Shown one piece after another: positions 1-5,531 of a stretch of 9,494 nucleotides of DNA. This DNA comes from Burkholderiales bacterium (GTDB taxonomy: Bacteria > Pseudomonadota > Gammaproteobacteria > Burkholderiales > Burkholderiaceae). The stretch is taken from positions 1-9,494 of the forward strand of contig CANBQJ010000143.1 of NCBI GenBank assembly GCA_947371645.1, in the 5' to 3' direction. Each line of letters opens with the position of its first letter. The stretch's first letter is position 1. The translations under genes and the position numbers were made by a program. The notes beneath the pieces were generated by a model. It searched no databases and was not told where the DNA came from. It saw only the letters and a program-made list of their open reading frames with translations.

Positions 1-599
1 ATGGTGGACGCCACGATGTGGGTGTACACGTTGCGGCCGCGCGGTGCGGTGGCCGGGTCGTCGATGGTGGACACATAGCGGTGGTGGCCGTAGACGTGCT
101 CGATCGAGAAGATGGTGTCGAAGCTGAAGGCCAGCAGCCAGCGCCCGACGAACATCGAGATCGGGTCCCAGGTGCGGTGCGTCAGCTCATGGGCGGTGAT
201 GGTGCCGATCATGCCGATCATCAGGCCCGTGGCGATGAACACCGAGACGTGGTGCACCCAGAAAGTGTTGTCGCGCGCGGCCAGGGCGTCGTAGCCGGTG
301 AGCTGCTGCACGAAGGCGCCGTAGCCCAGGGGGTCTCCGCTGCTCATGCTCCACATGGCGCCAAACACGATCATCGACAGCAGGGGCAAGGCCATCCACA
401 GCTGGACGGTCAGCACGCCGGGGTACTTGAACTTCGGGGTGCTGGTGTCGTCGCCGCACAGGGCATCGCCCGCCATGTAGATGACGAGGATGGCGAAGAG
501 GCCGCCCGTGATCCAGCTGCCACCGGCGGTGACCATCACCACGGCGATCAGCCCGATGACGTGGAACAGGAAGTACTTGAGGTAGTGAAAGATGTTCAT
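1..599 (-). CDS. AlkB/XylM-family membrane di-iron hydroxylase (alkane 1-monooxygenase type), 3' part beyond the window
   Basis: Only the first 199 codons are present; the gene runs off the left edge. The protein starts MNIFHYLKYFLFHVIG and has hydrophobic segments near residues 10-27, 30-45, 63-84 and 116-135. Two of the three histidine boxes of the AlkB/XylM di-iron family are visible: HELTH (137-141) and EHVYGHH (167-173), followed by DDPATAPRG, which matches the conserved stretch after box 2. The third box would lie outside. Enzymes of this family insert one oxygen atom into C-H bonds of alkanes or alkyl side chains in the inner membrane, using two iron atoms held by the histidines. The gene lies 40 bp downstream of the reductase and is probably its electron acceptor. 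A purine-rich AGAGAAA lies 6 bp before the ATG. Box 1 reads HELTHRTWD rather than the HELGHK of classical AlkB, so the substrate cannot be read from sequence. Confidence 0.88.
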   Translation of the reverse strand, partial: MNIFHYLKYFLFHVIGLIAVVMVTAGGSWITGGLFAILVIYMAGDALCGDDTSTPKFKYPGVLTVQLWMALPLLSMIVFGAMWSMSSGDPLGYGAFVQQLTGYDALAARDNTFWVHHVSVFIATGLMIGMIGTITAHELTHRTWDPISMFVGRWLLAFSFDTIFSIEHVYGHHRYVSTIDDPATAPRGRNVYTHIVAST

Positions 600-639
600 G
601 GCGGTTTCTCTGTGATCTCTCGGTGATCTGGCTTGCACC

Positions 640-1671
640 TCAGGCGGCAGCGGGCACGTCGTGCAAGGTGGTGAAACGGTCGGCGTGGATGTGTTCGCGC
701 GGCACGCCGCGATCGCGCAGCAAGGTGCTGACGGCGTCGACCATGGGTGGCGGGCCGCACAGGTAAGCGTGGGCGCCAGGCAGCAGCTGGGCAGTCACGG
801 CCTCTCCGACCATGCCGCGCGCGCCCGCCCAGCCAGAGCCTTCGGGCTCGGCCGACAGCACCGGCGTGAACTGGAAGGCAGCTGGCCAGGCCTTGGCCAT
901 GGCTTCGATGGCGGGCAGGCCGTAGAGGTCGGCCTGGCTGCGGGCGCCGAACAAGAGGTGAACGGGGCGCTTGACGCCCTGCGCCAGGGCGTCTTCCAGC
1001 AAGGCCAGGATGGGCGCCAGCCCGCTGCCGCCGGCCACCAGGAGCAGGGGTGAATCGGCCTGGCGCAGCCAGAAGTCGCCCAGGGGGCCTTCCACCTTGA
1101 CCGCCTGGCCCACCAGCGACTGCCCGTGCACATGGCCGGAGAACTGCCCGCCCTCCACCTTGCGCACGAAGAAGGTGACCTGCGCATTGGGCTGCACGGC
1201 GGTGGCAAAAGAGTAGCTGCGGGCCACGCCCGGCAGGCTGTCCAGCGACAGCTGGGCAAACTGGCCGGCCTTGTAGGGCAGGGCCTCATCGAGCTGGATG
1301 CGCAGGCTGCTGATGTCGTGGGTGAGCTGTTCCTGCGCCACCACGCGACCCGGTACCGTGCGGCGAGCGCCCTGGGCAGACAGGTCGACTTCGATGCGCA
1401 CATCGGTGCGGGGCACGGCCTGACAGGCCAGGATCATGCCCTGGTCCAGGTCGTCGTCGGACAGGATGTAACCGGTCTGGGTCAGTTCCTTGACCTTGCC
1501 TTCCACCAGCTTGCACTTGCAGGTGGCGCAACCGCCCACGCGGCAGCTGTGCGGGAAGTCGATGCCCTGGCGCAAGGCCGCCTGCAACAGCGTCTCCTTG
1601 GGCTGCACCGTGATCGGCACGCCGTTGATGTGGGCCTGTGTGGGGCCTGATTTCTTGAAGAAAGAAAACAT
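640..1671 (-). CDS. NAD(P)H reductase with N-terminal plant-type [2Fe-2S] ferredoxin domain (XylA-like electron donor)
   Basis: Predicted at 343 residues, close to the usual length for ferredoxin-FNR fusion reductases. The N-terminal ferredoxin domain has cluster ligands C43, C48 and C51 (CRVGGCATC) and C83 (LACQ). An FAD domain follows with the flavin motif RSYS. The NAD(P)H domain has GGSGLAPI and ends with YLCGPPPMVDAV. The likely role is to carry electrons from NAD(P)H through FAD and the [2Fe-2S] centre to the membrane hydroxylase encoded 40 bp downstream, as XylA does for XylM. I chose the ATG at 1671 (MFSFFKKSGPTQ) because the ferredoxin fold begins just after it. An in-frame GTG at 1749 would add 26 residues with no family resemblance. 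Neither start has a convincing Shine-Dalgarno sequence. The family assignment is firm; the partner is inferred from order and spacing. Confidence 0.92.
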   Translation of the reverse strand: MFSFFKKSGPTQAHINGVPITVQPKETLLQAALRQGIDFPHSCRVGGCATCKCKLVEGKVKELTQTGYILSDDDLDQGMILACQAVPRTDVRIEVDLSAQGARRTVPGRVVAQEQLTHDISSLRIQLDEALPYKAGQFAQLSLDSLPGVARSYSFATAVQPNAQVTFFVRKVEGGQFSGHVHGQSLVGQAVKVEGPLGDFWLRQADSPLLLVAGGSGLAPILALLEDALAQGVKRPVHLLFGARSQADLYGLPAIEAMAKAWPAAFQFTPVLSAEPEGSGWAGARGMVGEAVTAQLLPGAHAYLCGPPPMVDAVSTLLRDRGVPREHIHADRFTTLHDVPAAA

Positions 1672-1722
1672 GGGGCTGCAAGCGAGGCAGTGGTCAATGT
1701 CAGCATCGTAGTAATACCGGGG

Positions 1723-1769
1723 TGACAAAAAAAGGTTCTGCCTTGACACTCAGGAGTCATTTATTGACA
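1723..1769 (+). promoter_or_regulatory. Three TGACA direct repeats at 21-bp period (candidate AraC-family operator array)
   Basis: TGACA occurs at 1723-1727, 1744-1748 and 1765-1769, each exactly 21 bp after the previous one, so all face the same side of the helix. The second and third copies are TTGACA and share a few later bases (T, C, G). AraC/XylS-family regulators with two HTH motifs commonly bind direct repeats spaced by about 21 bp, and such a regulator is encoded immediately beside the array. Binding here could activate the reductase-hydroxylase operon and limit the regulator's own transcription. The spacing is seen directly; the function is inferred. Confidence 0.5.
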
Positions 1770-1771
1770 AT
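1743..1771 (+). promoter_or_regulatory. Candidate sigma70 promoter toward the AraC-family gene
   Basis: TTGACA (1743-1748) is a perfect -35 hexamer, followed by a 17-bp spacer and GACAAT (1766-1771), which matches 4 of 6 bases of the -10 consensus. Transcription would begin near 1778, leaving almost no leader before a TTG start at 1781 and excluding the AGGAG at 1752. Either this promoter or that ribosome binding site is therefore not the one used. Both hexamers overlap the TGACA repeats. Confidence 0.35.
1752..1765 (+). promoter_or_regulatory. Shine-Dalgarno AGGAG placed before a possible ATT start of the AraC-family gene
   Basis: AGGAG at 1752-1756 is the only good ribosome binding site near the start of the AraC-type gene. 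Six bases later comes ATT (1763-1765), in frame with the gene. ATT is a rare initiation codon, known best from infC. The in-frame TTG at 1781 has no such site in front of it. A TTG at 1764 in another frame gives only a six-codon peptide, whose TGA overlaps the 1781 TTG. Confidence 0.35.
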
Positions 1772-1780
1772 CCGCTCACT

Positions 1781-2791
1781 TTGAACGACGACGCCCTGCC
1801 CCTGCACTACGTGCGCCTGATGGCCGACCTGCTTGGCACCATGGGGGCAGACGTGCCTGCCCTGCTGGCCACCGCCGACCTCACGGTGGCCGACCTGGCC
1901 GACGGCCAGCGCGTGCTGAGCTTCACGGCCTTTGCCAAACTGGCGCGCCACGCCCTGGCCGCCACCCAGGAGCCGGCCCTGGGCCTGCTGGTGGGCGAGC
2001 GCCTGCGCATCAACACCCATGGCATGCTGGGCTATGCCGCCATGAACAGCAGCACCCTGCGCCAGGCCCTGCACCTGCTGCAGACCTTTTTGCCGCTGCG
2101 CACCACCATGCTGAGGGTCGAGCAGGCCGAGCATGGCGACGAACTCTGGGTGAGCTTCCCGCCTGCGCGCGACCTGGGCGACATCGAGAACCTGGTCACC
2201 GAAGCGGTGGTGCTCACCATCAAGAACCTGATCGACCAGATCACCCTGGGTGCCGGCCAGGTGCGCCGGGTGTGCTTCCAGCAGAGCGAACCCGCCCACG
2301 GGGCCCTGGCCTGCGACATGTTGGGCTGCGAGGTGCTCTATGACCAGGGCTGGTCGGGCCTGGTGTTGCCGCAGGTGACGGTGGACCTGCCCCTGAGCAC
2401 CGCCGACACGGCCACCTTCGAAGAAGCCGCCCGGCTGTGCCAGCAGGAACTGGACAAGCGCGACGCCAGCGCCACCCTGAGCATCAAGGTGCGTCGCGTG
2501 ATGCTGGACAAGCAGCTGGGCTTCCCCTCTTTGCAGGTGGTGGCCCGGCTGTTCAACATGACGCCTCGCACCCTGCACCGCCGCCTGCTGGACGAAGGCA
2601 CGTCCTACCAGCAGATCCTCGAAGACGTGCGCCACAACCTGGCCTTGAAGCACATCCAGGCCGGCAAGCTGAGCCTGCAGGAAATTGCCTACACGCTGGG
2701 CTACACCGAGCCGGCCAACTTCCGGCGCGCCTTCAAACGCTGGACGGGCCAGGCGCCCTCCAGCTGGAAGGCCGGGCTCACGCCAGGCTAG
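1781..2791 (+). CDS. AraC/XylS-family transcriptional regulator (arabinose-binding-domain subtype)
   Basis: 336 residues from the TTG chosen here. The N-terminal 200 or so residues resemble the AraC-type sensing domain found in OruR/AlkR-like regulators (for example RINTHGMLGYAAMNSSTL near 76-93). The C-terminal part carries the paired HTH DNA-binding domain: the first helix-turn-helix lies near 249-270 (LQVVARLFNMTPRTLHRRL) and the second near 298-322 (LSLQEIAYTLGYTEPANFRRAF). It is transcribed divergently from the reductase-hydroxylase pair and is probably its substrate-responsive activator; AlkR, an AraC-family protein, plays that part in Acinetobacter. The start is uncertain. An upstream in-frame ATT at 1763, with AGGAG six bases before it, would add MDNPLT; the first ATG at 1820 would cut into the conserved region. 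The 3' end overlaps the convergent cyclase gene by 14 bp. Confidence 0.9.
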   Translation: MNDDALPLHYVRLMADLLGTMGADVPALLATADLTVADLADGQRVLSFTAFAKLARHALAATQEPALGLLVGERLRINTHGMLGYAAMNSSTLRQALHLLQTFLPLRTTMLRVEQAEHGDELWVSFPPARDLGDIENLVTEAVVLTIKNLIDQITLGAGQVRRVCFQQSEPAHGALACDMLGCEVLYDQGWSGLVLPQVTVDLPLSTADTATFEEAARLCQQELDKRDASATLSIKVRRVMLDKQLGFPSLQVVARLFNMTPRTLHRRLLDEGTSYQQILEDVRHNLALKHIQAGKLSLQEIAYTLGYTEPANFRRAFKRWTGQAPSSWKAGLTPG

Positions 2792-5381
2792 GCTCTGCCG
2801 CCGGCGTCAGGCCCGGCGCCTGCAGGTCCTGAAGGCTGACCACACGGTCGCGGCCCTGCGACTTGGCGCGGTACAAGGCCTCATCGGCTTCGGCCAGGTA
2901 GTGCAGCATGGTGCTGTCGTGGCGGGGTGCGCGACAGCTCAGGCCCACGCTGATGGTCAGGTGCAGGCTGGCGCCGGGCCCGGCGTGGGCGTGCACGATG
3001 CGGCGGTCACGCACCACGGCACAGGCCATCTCGGCCACGCGCCGGGCACGCTGGGCATCGGCCTGCAACAAGAGGCCGAACTCCTCACCGCCCAGGCGGG
3101 CCACCTGGCCCTGGCTGGCCTGGGCCACGCGCGCCAGGGCTTCGGCCACCTCCTGCAGGCAGGCGTCTCCGGCCGGGTGTCCGTGCCCATCGTTGTAGCG
3201 CTTGAAGTGGTCCACATCGATCACCAGCACGGCCAGCGGCAGGCCCTCGCGCAGGGCCACCCGGTGTTGCTGGCCGTAAGCCTCTTCAAAGTGGCGCCGG
3301 TTGGGCAAGCCGGTGAGCGCATCGGTCATGGACAGCGTCTGCAGCTGGGCCGCCAGCTGGGCCAGGGCGTCGCGCTGGCGGTCGGCCACGCGTGAGAGCA
3401 GCCATTGCTTGCGCTCGGCATGGTCCAGGGCATAGGCCGCCACCAGGGGGTAGATGGTGGCGTTGGTCACGGTGACCAGGCTGTCGCTGAAAAGCAGCTG
3501 GGCCAGGGCACTGTGCGGCTTGAACAAGAGGACGATGGCGCCGATGGTGACCACGGCAGGTGGCACCGCGTACCAGAAGGGCAGGCGGGCACCCGCGCCG
3601 GCGAACAGCGGGATGAGCACCAGGCAGACCAGGAAGCTGTAGACCGAATCGGCCTGGCTGCGCGACAGCAACCAGGTGGAGGCGATCGCCATGACACACA
3701 CGCCCAGGCTGTAGATGGCCTCGCGCTGCGAGGGCGACACCCGCGGGCTGCTGCTGGCCATCACGCCGCCCACCATGAGCAGGCTCAGCGCAGCCAGGGC
3801 CATCAGCAGCTGCGCGCCGACATCGGGAAAGTGGGCGGTGCTGCCAAAGAGGTAGGCGTTGAACAGGAACAAGCCCGCCAGGGCCGAGCGCCAGACGTGG
3901 CGGCGGCGGTCCACCTCGTGGTGCGCCAGGTAGGCCGCTTCCATGGGCTTGGGAAAGCGCAGCCGCCACAGCCCCTTGTGCAACAGGGACTGCAGGCGCT
4001 GCACTTCGGGCGTCAGGGGCATGGCCTGCGGGTCAGGGGCGAGCGCAGGCCAGTCGGTGGGAGGCGCATGGGCAGGCATGGCGGCCGCGGTCGGGCCACG
4101 CGCCAGGGCGGGCGGCGCCAGGCACACGCGGTTGCGGCCGGAGTCCTTGGCCTGGTAGAGCGCCGTGTCGGCGGCCTGGAGCACCGACTGCGGCAGGCCA
4201 TCGCGCTGCGGGCGGGCCTCGGCCACACCCACGCTGACCGTGACGTGCGCCGCCACCGGTGAAGCGCGGTGCGGGCGCTGCAAGGCGGCCACGGCCTCGC
4301 ACAGGCCCTGGGCCACCGTGGCGGCCGCCGCACCACGCTGCTGGGGCAGCAGCAGGGCAAACTCTTCGCCCCCGAGGCGAGCGGCCAGGCCATCGTGGGT
4401 GCTGGCCCACTGCGCCAGCACGGCGGCCAGTTGCTGGAGACAGTCGTCGCCCTGAGGGTGGCCGTGGCTGTCGTTGTAGGCCTTGAAGTGGTCGACGTCC
4501 AGCAGCACCAGCGACAGGGGCTGATCGGCCGCCGCCGCACGGGCCCAGGCGCGCTGCAGGTCCACATCGAACTGCCGGCGGTTGGCCAGTCCGGTGAGCG
4601 GGTCTTCGGTGGACAGGCGCTGCAGGCGCAAGGTGTCTTGCAGCATGCGGCCACGTTGGTGGCGCTCCACCTGGCGCAGCAGCCAGTTGCGGCGTTCGGC
4701 GTGTTCCATGGCGTAGTTGACCACCAGGGTGAAGATGCTGGTCATCATCAACAAGGTGAGGTTGGCCTGGGCCACCATGGCCTGCCATGGCGTGTGCCCG
4801 TGGACCAGCGTGCCGTAGGTGACGACGGTGATGGCGCAGCAGCTCAAGGCCCAGTAGAAGCGCAGCCGCGCCGCGATGCAGGCGAACATGACCACACCGA
4901 TGACGATGGACGTGTGGGTGATGGCGGTGTCGGCGCGGCTGGCCACGCCCATCCACACGATGGCCAGGCTGACCACCACCGCGTTGAGGGCCGTCAAGGC
5001 ATCGAACACCCAGCTGCGCCGCCAGCGCAGCGACAACAACACGGCAAACACCAGGCTGGCCGACCCGCCCCACAGGGTCAGGCGGTGCAGGGTCTGCAGG
5101 TGGGGCAACAGGTCAGGCAGCAGGGTGGCGTCGTTGTGCGTGACCGCCAGGTAGCCCAGCAGGCCGATCACGGCCATGAGCACGAGCATGAACCGGCGCG
5201 GGCCAAAGCAGTCACCCTGGAAGGCCGCCTCCAGCTCGCGCGGGAAGCGCAGCCAGGCATGGCCGCCTGCCAGCGTTGCGGTGAGGCGGCTCAGGTGCGG
5301 GTCATGGCCGGGCAGCGGCGCATCGTGCTCGCCGGGGGGCGCGCTGGGGGCAAAGGCCTGCTGGCCCGGGGCTTGTGTCAC
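2778..5381 (-). CDS. Tandem-duplicated membrane diguanylate cyclase with two GGEEF domains
   Basis: 867 residues containing two copies of one layout. Copy 1: entry motif WLRFPRELEAAF (43-54), six hydrophobic segments (about 65-80, 101-118, 127-146, 157-172, 176-193, 208-225), a helix EHAERRNWLLRQVE, then a GGDEF domain (about 255-420) with DPLTGLANRR, DVDHFKAYND and GGEEF (337-341). Copy 2: RLRFPKPMEAAY (473-484), six segments (about 498-513, 524-541, 555-572, 580-596, 602-620, 634-652), DHAERKQWLLSRV, then a GGDEF domain (about 684-848) with DALTGLPNRR, DVDHFKRYND and GGEEF (764-768). GGDEF domains join two GTP into cyclic di-GMP when dimerised; six helices per copy put both in the cytoplasm. 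Neither has the RxxD inhibitory site before GGEEF. Starts with GTG, with AGGTGAG (5384-5390) just upstream. A standalone gene; the signal sensed is unknown. Confidence 0.95.
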   Translation of the reverse strand: MTQAPGQQAFAPSAPPGEHDAPLPGHDPHLSRLTATLAGGHAWLRFPRELEAAFQGDCFGPRRFMLVLMAVIGLLGYLAVTHNDATLLPDLLPHLQTLHRLTLWGGSASLVFAVLLSLRWRRSWVFDALTALNAVVVSLAIVWMGVASRADTAITHTSIVIGVVMFACIAARLRFYWALSCCAITVVTYGTLVHGHTPWQAMVAQANLTLLMMTSIFTLVVNYAMEHAERRNWLLRQVERHQRGRMLQDTLRLQRLSTEDPLTGLANRRQFDVDLQRAWARAAAADQPLSLVLLDVDHFKAYNDSHGHPQGDDCLQQLAAVLAQWASTHDGLAARLGGEEFALLLPQQRGAAAATVAQGLCEAVAALQRPHRASPVAAHVTVSVGVAEARPQRDGLPQSVLQAADTALYQAKDSGRNRVCLAPPALARGPTAAAMPAHAPPTDWPALAPDPQAMPLTPEVQRLQSLLHKGLWRLRFPKPMEAAYLAHHEVDRRRHVWRSALAGLFLFNAYLFGSTAHFPDVGAQLLMALAALSLLMVGGVMASSSPRVSPSQREAIYSLGVCVMAIASTWLLSRSQADSVYSFLVCLVLIPLFAGAGARLPFWYAVPPAVVTIGAIVLLFKPHSALAQLLFSDSLVTVTNATIYPLVAAYALDHAERKQWLLSRVADRQRDALAQLAAQLQTLSMTDALTGLPNRRHFEEAYGQQHRVALREGLPLAVLVIDVDHFKRYNDGHGHPAGDACLQEVAEALARVAQASQGQVARLGGEEFGLLLQADAQRARRVAEMACAVVRDRRIVHAHAGPGASLHLTISVGLSCRAPRHDSTMLHYLAEADEALYRAKSQGRDRVVSLQDLQAPGLTPAAEPSLA
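2832..5261 (-). repeat. Internal protein-level tandem duplication within the diguanylate cyclase
   Basis: Residues about 41-421 (4119-5261) and about 470-850 (2832-3974) follow the same order of elements with an offset of about 427-430 residues: F46/F476 of the RFP motif, H227/H654 of the HAER helix and G337/G764 of the GGEEF loop. A proline/alanine-rich linker (about 421-465) joins them. The membrane parts are clearly diverged and the cyclase domains more alike, so this is an old duplication or fusion of two paralogues and not a recent DNA repeat. Confidence 0.85.
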
Positions 5382-5383
5382 GT

Positions 5384-5390
5384 CTCACCT
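5384..5390 (-). promoter_or_regulatory. Ribosome binding site AGGTGAG that supports the GTG start of the cyclase
   Basis: AGGTGAG lies two bases before GTG 5381 (core GGTGA, three-base spacing, slightly short). It supports a GTG start, and no in-frame ATG competes near the N terminus. Confidence 0.5.
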
Positions 5391-5452
5391 GGCTGGGCGT
5401 CCATGTCGGGCATATCGGCGAGACAGGCCTGAGGTGTGAGGTGCTTTGCAGT

Positions 5453-5464
5453 CGTTTGCAAACG
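5453..5464. repeat. Perfect 12-bp palindrome CGTTTGCAAACG
   Basis: A self-complementary dodecamer lying 72 bp upstream of the GTG start of the diguanylate cyclase gene. A second TTTGCA lies just beside it, at 5445-5450. The position suits a dimeric regulator's operator for the cyclase gene, but no regulator can be assigned. Confidence 0.4.
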
Positions 5465-5467
5465 GCC

Positions 5468-5482
5468 TCACGCGGAGCGTGA
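5468..5482. repeat. Inverted repeat TCACGC-GGA-GCGTGA
   Basis: Perfect six-base arms around a three-base centre, four bases from the 12-bp palindrome. It could be a hairpin in RNA or a protein-binding site; no T tract follows on either strand. Confidence 0.35.
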
Positions 5483-5496
5483 CAAAGCGCACACCG

Positions 5497-5523
5497 GCGC
5501 CTTGACAGGCCAGGGCAAGGCGC
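5497..5523 (-). terminator. Hairpin after the monooxygenase gene, possible terminator
   Basis: On the minus strand, eight bases after the monooxygenase stop codon, GCGCCTTG and CAAGGCGC form a perfect 8-bp stem around an 11-base loop. The T run expected of an intrinsic terminator is missing, so it may be a weak terminator or an RNA-stabilising hairpin. Confidence 0.35.
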
Positions 5524-5531
5524 AGCGCGCT

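Noticed and set aside
1691..1728. A constitutive promoter for the reductase operon (minus-strand TTGTCA with a 17-bp spacer)
   Set aside because: The matching -10 position reads TGCTGA, which is poor. The operon promoter probably needs an activator, so no fixed hexamers were annotated.
1672..1749. A 26-residue N-terminal extension of the reductase from GTG 1749
   Set aside because: No ribosome binding site, no resemblance to ferredoxin N termini, and it would run through the operator-like repeats. The ATG at 1671 gives the expected length.
1757..2653. A 298-codon minus-strand open frame opposite the AraC-family gene
   Set aside because: Low-complexity Gln/Gly/His/Val content and no motifs; the AraC double HTH on the other strand is unambiguous.
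2832..5261. A recent DNA duplication or assembly duplication explaining the two cyclase halves
   Set aside because: The halves differ throughout at protein level, especially in the membrane segments, so a collapsed or copied assembly artefact is unlikely.
5382..5420. A short minus-strand open frame ending MPDMDAQPGET, whose stop overlaps the cyclase GTG
   Set aside because: It is only about a dozen codons from its ATG, with no ribosome binding site or conservation evidence, so the GTGA overlap is probably chance.
4269..5432. A 387-codon plus-strand open frame opposite the cyclase
   Set aside because: Its composition is dominated by Gln, Gly, His and Arg, it has no recognisable motif, and it mirrors the N-terminal half of a well-supported gene.
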